Shown here: positions 27,001-42,000 of the stretch, piece after piece | How positions within the stretch are numbered: position 1 is the stretch's first letter | Layout of the letters: the number at the start of each line of letters is the position of its first letter | Assembly: GCA_024734555.1 (NCBI GenBank) | Contig: JANPWX010000360.1 | Location: forward strand, 778,647 to 842,646 | Length of the DNA stretch: 64,000 bases | Source: Trochalopteron elliotii | Lineage: Eukaryota; Chordata; Aves; Passeriformes; Leiothrichidae | Direction: 5' to 3' | The notes under the pieces: model-generated | Seen by the model: the letters and a program-made list of their open reading frames with translations, nothing else | Told to the model about the DNA's origin: nothing | Databases searched by the model: none | Made by a program: the position numbers and the translations under genes

Positions 27001-30000
27001 CTAAGGTAACTGTCACTGTACAATTTTTATTTAGGTCAAAATTCTCACTGTAAAAATGATAGTCTGGTGTTACCCAACCAACCCAGACAGAGGATGGGTC
27101 TTGGCCAGCAAATATCCGTAGTGAGTAAAAATACTGAAAGGAGGAAAAGAGCGTATTAGTAATAGAAATCTAAAGTATTTTCTCAAGGAATATTCAAATA
27201 GTGATTTAAAAAACCCCTCTGCTATATATCAAACTTCAGTAATAGCAATTCACGTTCTTCTAATAAGTAATTTAAAATACTCTTAAATTAAAAAAATAGA
27301 CTAGTGTTTTAAGTTAGTGAGGTTTATGTTTACACAAGTCATGCAACTCTGGACATCATTATTTATAAACAGTGTTATATCATAGAAAATCACTAAAAAG
27401 GCTTCTTTAAATGGATCAATTTCTAATGAACGTGCAGCCACAAATAAATCTACTTCAAACATTAGAAGATCTAAGCATCTCAGCATGTTTACTTACTGTA
27501 GTAGAAGGAGGAGCAATTTCTTGGCTGTGCTTTCTACAATAAAGGAAAATCAGTAAATAATTTTAAAAATATATTTTTTTAAAAATTAGTCATTATTAGG
27601 CTAAGTATAATTAAAAGCTTACTAATGTAAGTTAACTAGATAACTAGTTTGCTTGGTACTGAGTATGCATTAGCAAAGACTGTACAGGATACCAAAATAC
27701 AAGTAAAATAATTGATTGCAGTTAAGGTAGAGAGTGGGAGAAGAGGCAGATTTACAGCAGTTAAATAAAGATAGAGGTAATTCTGAAAGGTGCAGGACCC
27801 ATTGATACCCGGTATCTTTAAAAATCTGTCCCACAATCTTTTTTCTTTTAATGAATTAGGCATTTTTCTGGTAACAATGAGCTACTAAGCAATAATGCTG
27901 ATGAGCAGTAATCCAATGGGTAAAAGACTTTGAGCTGGTTTCCCCGCCAAGCTTTTGCAAATCATAAAAATTCAGGAAAAATGGAGTTGCTTAGGCAAAG
28001 ATCTATAGACCTTGCGATGCAACTCTTTACAAAAGGCTCTCTCTTGTGTGGACACAGCATTCTGCAGCAAAGGTGGCTTATAAAACCATCAATAATGAAA
28101 AATTTGAGTAACATGCATGTTGTGGTAATCTGTGCTTAGTGCAAGAATAAGTATAAAATTTTGAGTATATAATAATAAAGAATTATATAACATAATACAT
28201 TTACACTGAAACTATGAAATAGGATAACTAAACCCAAGTCTAACCGTTTTTGGAAAACATCAGATGAGGCATTTTCCACACCCATGCCAAAGTTGAATGA
28301 CGAGTGGAACTCAATGGGCATACTCAAACGACAATATATCATGTCTGAATTGCTGTTCTGTGTGCCAAATGTTTTGTGAGTAACTTTTAAACGAGGTGGA
28401 CTCTCAATGGTTCCATCAATTCTCCATATCTAAAAATAACAGAAATATTTTCAAACAATACTATCCAAAATATGCTGAAAACGTCCATTAAGCAACTACG
28501 GGATGAGAAAATTGAAAGAGTCAAGTTAAATTTTTCACAATTAATTATATTCAAAACTATGCAGCTTTATTCTGACATTGAATTTAACCTGAAAACCAAG
28601 GGAACCAACAGATTCAGTATATCCTGACTACAGAAAATATTTTCAAGGTGTTCCACTCAGGAGTAAAAAAAAAAAAAAGTATATAGTTTATTGAACTAAT
28701 TCACTTTGAGTACACAAGTCATTGAAAAACTGCATCACAAAAATCAGTAATTTTCTACCACAATGAGAATAAATATCAATTAGAATCACTCAGAGGGTCA
28801 TTATGGACTTTGAGTCTGATAAACTTTCCCTTGTGCTGAAAAAGTGAGTTTTCCAACTCAGTGATAGGAACATTTAAAAAACTTTTAACACAGGAATAGT
28901 GATGAAATAATCCTGATAAAATGAAAAAAATGCTGAGATCATTTAATTGGAATTCAGTGAAGTTTATTTTGCTTAAGAAGGAAATATTCAGACACAGGCG
29001 TTAGAGAATAATTGGTTACACCTAAATTAAAGTAAATGGCCTAGAGAGATTATAATAAAAAAAACTCCTCAGGAATTCAAATATATCATTTTGGAATATA
29101 CTAATATGTAACAATTTATAGAAAAGACAGGATATATTATTCTGCTCTAAGATAGATTATTTGGGGAATTTTGAAATTCCTATCGCTGGTGCATCATAAT
29201 GAAAGAATCTGTGACACCATACGTACACTTAAATTTCCTCAGACTTCAGCTGAGCAATTTTCATATATTTAAGAAAAAAATATAATAGAGAAGGTTTAAA
29301 AACTGAAAGAATATGTAAGATAGACTATAAAACAACCCCATAGCTAACATATTTCCAGTAGCTAACCACAACATAAATTAGTAAGTTGTAAAATAAACCA
29401 GATAGGTATATCCATAGGAATCCATAGTACCATAAATGAAACAGAAGATAGACAAGATCATCTGGAATTATCTAAGAGTGACTTAATAGAGTTATATGAC
29501 AAACTATCTGATGACAGTAAGTATTAGTAAGGGTTTAATGTCTCAGCTTGCTAAACAAACAGTAGTTGAACAGGTGTCTCCCTGACATGTAATGTTACCT
29601 TAATGTGAGGATGATTTTTTGGCACATTGACAAATGTTGGTAAACGTTTACTAAACCACATAGCAACATCTCGGTTCATGTTAACAGCAAAAGGTTCAAA
29701 ACCTTCTTGGAGGCCACACATTGTATAATACTTGAATGTACTGGCATCCATTCCAAGGTTCATGCGACCAATCTGAGATAGGCCCAGAGCACAAATTGGA
29801 ACAAAACCTAAAGAAAACAAACAAACAAACAAAACCTTAACAATAACTTAATTAAAAACCAGACATTCTTTATTTTCAATCCATCTAACGTGAACTAAAC
29901 TTTAGGTCCTACAATTAATGCATTTTAAGGATGACAGCAGCAAGGATTTAAAGCCACCTTTAAATCACTAATCACCACAACTAATTCTAAGTTCAATATA

Positions 30001-33000
30001 ATTGTTACCAAAACCCCTGAGAACTTAGGTGCTATCCCATTTAATTTATCTTTCTCATTTTTAGACTAATAGACATGGCTTTATACAACAGGTTGGACAC
30101 TGGACAATCTTGGCTATGTCAATAATATTAACAAAAGTTCAGTATGGTCTCTGAAGGCACCAAATTTTCAAAAGGACTTTGAGATGAGGTTCAGGTATCT
30201 CAATACATTTGTTTAAAATTTACTTTATCATCAACAGGTACAATTTTTTTTTTTTTTTTGCCAGCCTTCATTGCTCCATCCTTCACAATGGACAAATACA
30301 CACTCCTTCTCCTTTAACACTAGCATTTTTTAGGGTTTTTTATTTTTTATGACTCGACTTTTTGATCTCTGTATACCTTTAGAGAGGTACGAAAGGCTGT
30401 TGACTTTTTTCACCACTTGCCCAGGAAATGGAATTTGGAGCAAGATTAGGGAAAAGCCAACAGTTCAACCTCTAAAGGAGAGATAGACCTCTAAACCTCT
30501 AAAGTCCTAGACTTTAAGACTTCAGTACAGCTTTGTTAAGGCAGGCCTTCATTCTCTACCTTTATAAAAACTCCATCAATGGTAAGATCAAAGACGAGTA
30601 GTGAGCAACTGCAAAGTTTTCTGGCAATTACTAACAGGTATGAACTATTACTGGTTGGAGGAGATACACTTACAAAGAAAATGTATTTTTTTGACAAAAT
30701 GTCAATGAAAACAGAGCAAAACATCTTGAAAATATTCCCCAACTCTTTTACTACAGTCATGTAGATACTACCTTTTGTACAACCAAAGTCCAAAAACAGA
30801 AGAGGAAAAGTATCCCAGGAAAATGGGAAATTTGGAGAAGATGAATAGGACAGAGAAAAAAAAAATTAGACTCAAGTTATGTGGCAAAGATCTTTCTTTT
30901 GATGCAGACTCTCACCACGCAGTATTTATTTTGTCCTTCGCAGACATGAACATAATGTATTTATGCTCCAGTGCTCCATATGTAATTATGCTCTATTATC
31001 AGAGACTACATTTTCAGGTTTTGGAAATTTTTCAGGATGCTTATTATTGCCACTTTTTCTTAGCACTAAAGTCCTGGGAGAAAGCCTAGCAACAGTGAGA
31101 AAATTTATCCACTCTGACCGCTGAAACTCCATTAATGTGGTTAAAGGAGAAAAGAAATTCAGTTTGTGCCACACAAGCACTCTCAAAATACATTTTTATG
31201 AAGTTAATGTATAGCACAGTCTGAAGGCTCACATCAATGAAATATGATTTCTCAGCTCACTGATTCGTTATGGCAACTAGTTATTCTGCTTGTTGTATTG
31301 TTTTGTCTTCTAATAACCATGTGACTATAAAGGGGAAGTTACCATTTTCTATTGCAAAGTCAGCAAACGCAAGTTCTGAACCTTTACTGGTTATAAGCAA
31401 CTCTCCATTCAGAGTAAAGATGATTGACTTGTCATCCAAGTTTATCATACAACCAACCACATCTCCTGGTTGCCAGCTTCGTCCAAAGAATGCGCTGCCT
31501 TGATGCCAACACTGGCCCTAAATGGAAAACCAAGTAAATAAATACAGTGCTAAAATTAAAAATGAAATACAAAATAAATAAAGAAACCCAGATATGTTAT
31601 TTTTCAGGATCTCAAAGTAATTTTTGAATAGCACTGGTAATGACTTTTGCCTTAGAGATAACAGGGACATAGAGCAACTAAGGCACTCTAACTTCAGCAA
31701 TTTGGAACCTGATAACTACTGTTCACTGGATTCAACTTCTTACACACAAGCTCATTATTATCATCCTTCCAGTCCTTTAGGAGACAACCTTGGGAAGAAC
31801 AGGACATGCAGAAAGCACAAAAGGCAGAAAAAGGAAAACAGACTGTGGTTCTCTCAGTTAATGAAGTACCTTTTCTGATTTTTGTAAAATGCCACATAAA
31901 AAAATGTAAATTAATGCTGTATCTTGTTTATAATTATGACAGACTTCTGTACTTAGTTGGGTATAGCCTAGGAAGATACAACACTTCTTTGTTTGCATAA
32001 TCTCATGACCAGCACCAAAATGGAGGTACTATCCAGTGTGAAACAGAGCTCAGAGATATCTTTATATGAATCAAAAACATTCTAGTAGTTGATGTGGAGT
32101 ACACAGAGGAAGCCTATCCTGCAGATCTGTCTAGCCTGCTTGCAGATCAAAAGAGGTAAAGGTGTACTGACTTTGCTTCCTTCAAATACAAATGCTTGGT
32201 CATCAGCTCCCAGCTCCACGTCAGGTCGACAGCCTGGCCTGGCCCAGCCAACACGCATATCTCCACCTGTCACAGCTTCAAACTCAAAGTACCACTTTCC
32301 AGACTTCACTGCATAGGATTGTTCTACTCTGAAAAACCGTATCTTGTCAATGCTGACTTTTTCCACTGTTTGGTCAGCTGTAAAATAAACAGAGGAAAAG
32401 AACTCTCTTTTAATAATAAAATGAAACTATAAGTGTCACTAAAAAAGACCACGATTCTTATTGAAAATACATACCTATCTCCTGGTCAGGCGGCTCAATA
32501 CTATAACCATAGCCTGCAAATGTTCTAACAGCTTCACGTAGGCTGTCTCTGTTTGATTTTTTAGTACGTTCATCTAATAATGCATATGGCACCAGCCGAG
32601 GATTACGTTTGTTCTTAAGATCCTGAATGGGATTTAAAAAAACAAGAAGAAAAATCTGTTTAGACATCACAAAGACTTTGAATAATGAGACAGAGTACTG
32701 TGGCATCATGTAATGATTACAGAAGAGAAACAGCATTAATGAAGAAGAGTTTTATGAATGTAAGCTCAATCAATTATCTGTTAATAACACTGAAAACCTA
32801 AACATAAGAATGAAACAGAAGGATGGAAATATATTCTCAGACATCTGGCAGCTGCAACCATACAGGTCTGACAATCCAGATTTTATAGCTAGGGCTTCTT
32901 TTCCTGCTCCCAAGGCCCTCTGGCTTCTCAAATTATTCCAAGATTATTATTTTCTTCAGTATTTCTCATCTTAACTAACACTCCCTCCCAGACGATGTTC

Positions 33001-36000
33001 TAGGATTAAAAAAAAAAAAAATCTAACATTCTTTACTTAATCCAAATGCATGTAAAGAAGTTCCTACCTGTTGAATGCCATAGGTCCATCCTTGCTTTAT
33101 TCTGTCTTTTGCCCAGACATTATGTGCATTTTCTGCTAGTTTGTCAACTAGAAATTCTTGAGAAGGTAACAATTTCACTTCAGAAAGATCAAGAGGGGCA
33201 GGTTTATATCCATTTGACATCATGTAACTGTAAGTCAACAAAGCGAAACAGAGTGTCAAGATATCCCAGTTACGGTATTTAAATCTTTCCATGAGGCATT
33301 CATAGGGTGGAAATCACTGTATCTCTCCTCTTTTTAACTTCCCACTCCCCCATTTCTTTGTAAAAATCTTCCATTGCGTTTGGTCATTGACTAGGACACA
33401 AATTGGATTCTAGCAGCTCATCTCATTTTCTACCTACTTGCACAATAGCTAATTAAATGTGACTCAGATCCATATTTACATGCCTAAACGGTTGCTATAA
33501 AGCAACAAATTGTTATTGTATGACTACTTTTCCATATATTTTTATATTTGTCATTTAAACATTTGTATTTTAAAGATCTGTATAATGACTTATTAATTTT
33601 TTTTGAGTTTAATAAGAGCTCATCATACAGATCTTAAGTTGAGATCATACTCAACTACCACTAAGTACGGTATTTTAATTAACTATTCCATAGGTAAGTA
33701 AGGACTGCATTACCATTTTTTCCAACAGAAGAAAAAAATTAACTGTTGTTCTTACCACTTTTTCACTGGATAAAAAGTTCAGTAATTTTTAGCAGTAGCT
33801 ATTATTTTCTCAACCCTTCCATATTGTATAAGGTCTACCTGCCCTTTTAGACATACTCAGATCCTCTTTTGCTCAAATCAGGCTGTTTCCATTAATTAGG
33901 ACATTTCAGATAGGCAATAGGTATTTTAACAAGAGAATAATAACAAACCAGTTTTATGATAGACTGTTTGAAGTATGAACCTTGAGAATAGAACTTTTTT
34001 CCTTTTTGTAATTAATGCCATCAACTGGATCAAGATTACCATCTCTCATATCATAGAACTATGTATTTGGCTGCTCACTTTCAATAAATAACTTTGTTTC
34101 TCATGGATAAATTTCTTTCAGGAAAAAAAGACATATGGTGGGTTGATAAACTGATGTGAAATGGCAAATGTCCAACTTGCTGTTTCTGTCTCCTACAACA
34201 AAGTGGCAAACCCTCTTTCAAGTAAATACAGTTACCATCCTATGAATAGACCATTCTTTACTATGAGACAGAAAGGCACTACAGTGCTGTATTTAACTTC
34301 GAAGTCTCTGTTCTAGGGTGATGTGACACTACTACAAGTGCCCGTGGTTTACCTATGTGACTGTTTCTGTTTCAGAACAACTTTGGGAGGTGACGTAGCA
34401 CAGCAGTATTCACATTCCAACATCATCACAGCCAAGGTAATGGCCTAACCAGAGATCTGTAAGACCTTATCAGGTATGGTGTTCATATCCAGTATTCTTT
34501 AATTGAACTTAAAATATTTTATGTTTATAATAAATATTATAATATGTAGCTGTTACCATAAGGTACATACTTTTTAGGAAGTTTGACTTTTTTAAGATCT
34601 TCCTCAGCTGCTGGATGAGCATGAACAATGTGACATCCAAGGGCCAAAAGGGTTCTGGCATAAAAATGGCATTAGTGAAACACAACATTATAGTTCTCAT
34701 GCATTGTATACATACACAGAAGAAATTACATTTAAAAAACATGGAATTAATCCAAAATAATGGTATTTAAAAACACAAATATTTTAATTTATCAGAAATA
34801 ATAAGTAAGTCTCCTTCAAAGACTAAAGAGGCACAAATCTATGGCTTGAGATTTCTACCACTTTATTAAAACCAACAGGATTTGGTGGTGTTTTTTTCTT
34901 TGTCTCTATGTAGAGAGAAAGTTTTTATACATCAGTCTGATTGGGTTCCTGGGACTTCTAGTAAAGTTAGCAGAATATCTTTGAAGGAGATATTTGAATG
35001 GTTTTTATATCTTATAAGAGTATGATGGACTTGAATAGAAATAAAATTTTAAAACTTTATTTTCTTTTCTATTTAAATCTCACTTGAGGGTTTCAGTTGA
35101 CATTTGTAGATTATAATTCTTCTCTGTCTCGGGCAGTTTTGAGAATTCCACAAGACACGGATGATGCCTTTTATTATCATCCCGTATCTGCAAAAGAGTA
35201 ACAGAAAAGATTACTTTCCTGATAGAATCAAGAATCACAGTAAAAACCCAGTAAATTCTTTGCAGTAATGAAGTCATTATAAGCAATACCATTTATCTTT
35301 GTTCAATGACAGCTACTCATAACTATATAAATCTCCTTTTCCCAAGATTAATTAATAGTGTACACTACAAATATTCCTCCATAATGAATGAAATAACAAA
35401 ATGAAAGAATTTGAGGAATTTGAATGGTTTAAAAAGTCACCAAAAAGTTAATACCACTGTCTCCTTCCAAAGTACATGGTCACTTGTTGTTGGTAATGTA
35501 TAGAACACCATGGCATACCCTGTCCAAATTCCAAGTCCAGGTTTGGGCTGGTAGGAGACTTTACCTGACACAGGTGACTATACCCAGAGAGGTCATTCAA
35601 AACATACCTTGCCATACGTCCAGCCCAGTTCTATTTTATTCATTCCCCATAGTTCATGGATATTTTCAGCTAGTTTGTCCCTGATCTTTTCAAGATGAAA
35701 AGGAAGAGCAACCTAAGAAAAGAGCATAACAATTCAGGAAGCAAGAGCTTCCAGTTACCACACCTTATATGTCCAAGACCATCTAGTTTAGTTAGTATAT
35801 GACAACAAACAAATGAAAAATTGCCAAGAAAGAGGGATGATTTTATATTGTGAATTTAAATTTTGAACAGACATATGTTATGGATCTCATTATTGCAAAC
35901 TTCACATACCTGACTGGTGTCTATTGGACAAGGGATGAAAGAAGCTTGTGAGAGAAATTGTGTTGTACCCAACAAATCCCTCACACCTTCAAAATCTCTT

Positions 36001-39000
36001 TTATATTCTTTGACTGGTTCCAGTTTCATCTTCTCTTTTGGAAGCAATGCTTCATAACAGGGAGCATAGCCAGCAGGAGGCAGAAATTTAAACTCTCCAT
36101 GACGTCCACCCAACAAGAAACGAACTCTGTGCAATTTTCAATGAAGCAATTAGACTCTTAAATAGTCAGCATACACTATCATTATGAATAAATAATGTAG
36201 AAACCTAAGCATTTATTTTACTACCATTTACAAAAATGCATGTGTGCTTCATGTTTTGGTAAACACCAAAGGGTTACCAAGCATTCATAGTAGCAGATAC
36301 TGTCAGTTAAACCATCACCTATCCACTATTTTTAAAACATTTGTTTTGGCCAAAGCAAGACTAATTATTTAATGTAGTAGCATATTTAAATATTTCTCAC
36401 TTAAAATCAAATGGTTGTAAGCTGTGAATTTTTTAATGGTTTTAAGGGATTTGGAAACAAATTAATTTAAATTGGACTGTTACTCTAAAAATACTATTGG
36501 GACTATTGATACATAACTTGGAAGTTTGAAAGTTAGTTCTCCGTGAACATATGCAGACAGTTTGGCACTTGAGAGAAACAAAAACAAGCAAAACACTAAA
36601 ACCATAATATATTAAGAAAGCAAACAATATTATACCAAATGTTACAACTGGGAATGAGTTCCAGAAATACAACTAAGATTCCTTGTAAAACCCTAAAATG
36701 TTCTTTTTCTCCTTAGACATAGATTTTTCATAAAACATTAAGAGTATACCACGAAAAACAGCTAAGACAAAACCTATCCAACTGTATACTTTGGTCTTCA
36801 AGTGGGCAAACTCTAGTGGTAAAAATACACAGAAATGTTAAAAAAAAAGAAGCCTGTTATCTCTAGGAATTTGGCCATACTTTTGTTGTGATGGGTTGAC
36901 CAGAAGCCTATAGCAATATTAGGACAGCAATATTAGAACAAATAGCATATTTTGTTTACATTTTTAAAAAGAGAAGAGAAATTAAGACCCCAGAATACCC
37001 TCCTTTACTCATGAACTCAGGATTCCCATGTAAAAAAATTTTCTCTGGTAGTAGTAGATACAGATGATGACATACATCTGCTGTTCACATCAAGTACTAT
37101 AAACTACAAAGGAAATGCTCTCACAAAGCATAAAAGCAACATCAAATAATAATGGAAAAAAGAAAATAATCACACCAGTTTCAGGAGATTTCTTACAGTA
37201 AAAAGTAAACATTTTGAACATTTTTAAAAGCTTGTATTAACAAAGCTACATAGTGGGGTCACTCCTGGGCAATAAATGAAATTTATTTACTAAGCCTTTC
37301 CCAGCCCTCCTTTATTCTGTTTGATTCTACAGGAGATTTTCTGAATTCATTGAACAACAATATAAATTGAATAAATAAGTCTGAATCTCAGTATTTTAGC
37401 AATAGAAGAGGTAAGAAATGGGCAATATTAGTAAAGAGATTCCAAAACTGCTTCTCATCTGTTCCGTTTCCTACTGTGAACACAGTATCAATTTTCATGA
37501 TGATTTAGGCTTTTTTACTCCCTGCTGAGAAAGCCAGTGAGAAACTTAATTAGTGCCAAATATGGTGCTGTGTTTCTAACATGCTTTTTTCACTGATAAT
37601 TAGAATGAAACAGAATTAATTTCCCCTAGGTCACCAAATACCCATAAAATAATACTGTCCAGACATTGCAACTTGGGCAAATCATTTACAGGCTCACATT
37701 TCACTTTTAAGTGAAATCATCACTGAACAAATCATTACTTCCCTGCCTTCCTTCCAGCTGCTATTTGGGCAGAATTGAAACAACAAAACAGAATAAATCA
37801 TGCTAGAATTTGGACAATATTTTGTGTTAGAAGACAGCAATGAAAACAATTAAAATTAAGTTGTACTTACTTTACACCTGCTGATAAGCTTACGACAGGG
37901 AAGAAAAACCCTTCCGTACTGAAGTTCTCAAACATCCCCTGTACAGGCTGTCCATTAATGCGGAATGAAATGCTGGGTACACCTAAGTCCAAGCAGCAGC
38001 TAACCACATCATCAGATGCTAACAAATGCTGATTGACAGATGCTACAGCTCTGGGTACCCGACCTAGGACAAAAGTATTTAGGAATCAGAAGATTTAGGC
38101 AGGCTTAATTTTTTAAAATTATTTATTCAGCCATTTCTAAAGGAGTATGTTACAGATGCCTCCTAATCTTCTCTGAAAAAAGATAATTTCTGACACTGGA
38201 TAATTATTCAGTAGAGTTGAAATAAAATATTGAATTATGTGTGTCTGCACACACATTTTATATACAAAACACAATGCTAGAACAATATTAATATAATGGA
38301 TAAAGGAAACACTCTCAGATGATGAATTATTGGAGTTAACCATTTTTAAGTAATAGAGTAATAATTTTTAAGTCATAAAACTTACTTCATTCATAGACAC
38401 TCATTAAAACACACCTTTCATTTGCATGGCCCCCTCTCTATTATTTTCAGAGCAATTAAATACCTAAATGTATGTGACATTTAAAGGCACTGAGAAATAT
38501 GAGGAAACTAAGGATTTTGTCTACATGCCTTGAAAATTGTGCATTAAAATAGGAGCCACAAACTGAACAAGCTAAAAAATAATGATCATTTACTGTGCAT
38601 GCAAGAGAAATCTGGAAGAAAAAATACAGTGCTAGTTCATAATTAAAGACTCTATACACAAGGACTGAAATAATGAAGTTGGCAGTAGTGTAGCAATTAT
38701 TATGTTTTATTGACAAAACTTTTATAAAATTATATCTTAGAATTTTATTTCGATTTGTCAGATCTATCAACAGGTATAAAAATAACTGTCATTTTCCTTC
38801 AACTCTAGATTTAAAGTAAAATAACAATGCAAATGTCAATTTGTATAGAATTAATTTATCTCAGATCAATGCATCCATTGATTTTAGACAGATAGAATTA
38901 AGTCACTATTGATCTAGATCTGGAAAATGCCATTCTGTGATCAAAATCATGAAAACAGAAGCAATATGTTGAAAAGCCTAACTGGTATAATTCAATATTA

Positions 39001-42000
39001 GCTAACATCAGACAAGCAGTCTGATCTGAACTTCTAAATAACTTCATGATAACCTGGAGTTCTGAATGTAGCTCACTATAAAATAGCATGTTATATATGC
39101 AAAGAAATGGAAGGTAAAGGTAGGTAAGTGTTAAATGTAAGAATAAGTGGTAGCTCACAAATACTCACCAGACCACAGATGAAGGCCATCAAACCCAAAA
39201 GAATAGAGGTCATCACCAACACCATTGCCTCCCCATCCTTCTCCACCCCCAGGATAGGGGGCATAACCTGAAGTAGAGGCCCATCCGACTCGTAAGTGGG
39301 TGGGTTCTGCCGTCAAGAATGGATCAACCTGATCAATTATTAACTCAAAGTACCACTTCTTGTATTGTGCAGAGCCCTCAGCAACACCCAAAAATATGTT
39401 TGGTCTTATGCTAAGAAGAGAAAATGTAAGCCAGTTAGTGTAAACATAAAGTGTGATATAGGAATTATATTGCTGTATAATTGTCAAATTCACTATACAA
39501 TTATGATACAAGTGTAGATATTTTGCTTATAATATTTTAAAAAGTGAACCATTTTGTATAAATTAATTAAGCTGTTGTAGAATCATCTTCTCAGGTAGAG
39601 GTTCCCTGCTTTGAAAAACTTACAGTCAAAAGAGAAATGATAAGATCATTTCCTAAAATCAAAAAACCAGGAGTAAGGTTGCCAGGAAATCAAATCCCTC
39701 TTAAAACACACAAGTACTTCAGAGTATGTTTACATACTCTGTGCCCTGTTTTGATTCAGAAGCAAGCAACTTTCATGTTTCCATTTTAGAACAGCTCTGA
39801 TTATGAATTAGCAATTTCTATTTGATCCCAGGTTCCATACAAATGTCATATTGTCAGTAAAAATGTTTTTTCCCCATGTTAATATATAATACATTATCAC
39901 TTCCTAAGGTGTGCTTCTCGGTATTGAAAGCTTTGGGACATTTCTTAGGTTACAGTCTTTTATTCAATTAATTATTGAAGATATGGAAATTTAATTTTTT
40001 CTAATATAACAGTAAAACACATCACTATACCTTGTCACATCATTAATCAAACGTGTTTGCAAAAGTAAGTCTCTTCTAGGCAGTAAATTGTCACAGATCA
40101 AATTTTGATTGGCACGGACTGCAACTCCATTACAGACACAGAGAGAGCAAAGCACATCGAGAACCTAAAAACAAAATCAGAAGTAAGATAAAGACAGCTA
40201 GGAAGACACACTCTTATTCAGTTGTCAGCTTAATTTACATTCAGAATAGGCCTAAAGGAAGGGATATAATACACATTATTGTTTTCTATATACTTTTCAC
40301 ATATTAGGACCAAGTGTAATCTGCAGTACTGATAGAGGATATCAAACATTTGCAGAACATAAAATCAGAGCACAGGGTTTGAGAATGCATCAAAAACATT
40401 CCTTTAAGATTCATTATTCTCATTTTTATCAGAAAAAGACAAAGTTAACACAGCAGTATGTGTCAACTTTTTAAGACTTTTTCATTAAATGTCATTAAAA
40501 ATTTTAATATAAAATTAAATTCCTTGATAAGTTTTCTGCAACCCAAAAAAACCTCTTGTGCAAAATTAGTGGATAATTCTCAATGGCAATGATCTGACTG
40601 CTTATGAGTCTCTTCTGGAAAAAAATTTCAATTTGAGAAATAAGCAATATATTTATAAAATGAAAAATGCTTTAAAAGTTCACTATAAAGCAAAACAGAA
40701 TTTCAGAAAGATGTTATTCTAAAACTTCAGATTTCTTTTTCCTTTTCTTGAGTCTGAAAATTGAAAGAGATTGATATCATTCTCCCAGAGTACTGGAGCA
40801 GGAGGTTTTGGAAGAGCAAACAGAGTAACATAATGTTGCTTTAGTGCTGAGGAACAAAGGTGCACACTGACAAAAAAACCAGAGAAGCTTCAATGTGTAC
40901 TTGATCTGTGACAAACAGTCTTTGAGCAATGAGCCCAAGTGGTCTAAATTGCTAAACACCACCTCCACAACAAAGACACATCTTCAAACCATTGATTATG
41001 TTATTACTATTGTACAACTCCAGAAACAGCAGAATATAAAATTCATTTTATCTACTCTTGTTGTCTGGCTAGTGAATTTAACACAAACCTACCATTAACA
41101 GCTTACCCTGTTTAAGCTAATATATTTGCTTAAACATTTTTCTATTTCCCACCGCATGCATTTTCCTTTCTACCACCTCTGCTATTGGGCAGAAACCATC
41201 TAGCAGGACAGAGGTAATTATTTAAAGAATGGCATAAGCTCTGATCAGTACTGAGCTGCAAAGCATCTCAGTAACATTGATGATTACCAGGAACTCAGTC
41301 TTTACACGTAAACTGTTTAAATAATCTCTTTGAATTTGCTGACTCTATTTCTGACAGAAGGCTTTTAATTTAAAAAGTCCTTCAACTCCATAATTTCCAG
41401 GACTATTTTGCTCATTATTTTTCTTATTTTCTAAATCTCAACAGAATTTCTAATCTAGCAGGAGAACAACATACACTGTTTGTGGAATAACAGATAAATT
41501 CATTTCTTCCCACTCTTCATTACTTGCTGAGGTATAGTCAAAAACACTACAAATAGATATGAACAAATCCATTACCCAGTATAATTCTTCTCCTGCGTAC
41601 ATCTTCCGTTTCTGCTGTAAGTTCTCACTATAAGATCTACATTGAGACGTGTCAGAGAAAAGGTTCTTTCTAGGTGACTGGCATACCACAGCAATCTTAC
41701 TAAGAGGTAAAAACAGTAAGCTAAACTTCCTGCTGTAATTCCAACTATTTTTCTTATGCCTACTTAAATCAGTTCATACTCCTTAACCATGCTTAAAAGT
41801 TCTTTTCTCCTTTACTGTATCTGTAGTTGGTTAGGTTCTCTGTATTAGTGATTTACAAAAGAAGGAAATTTCAGCTCACTAAAACTTTCTCTGCTCTTCC
41901 TCGAAGTTATCAGTCTTTCAAATAAAATTTTAATTGAGGAAGGAAACTCACATCAGAAAATCACACAAAAACCTATATCTTCGTCTGTGTTGTGATGTCA

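Noticed and set aside
30536..31089. Overlapping open frames of 61-104 codons on both strands inside an intron
   Set aside because: No known domain, no plausible start context, no splice partners, and RYR3 coding is continuous without them.
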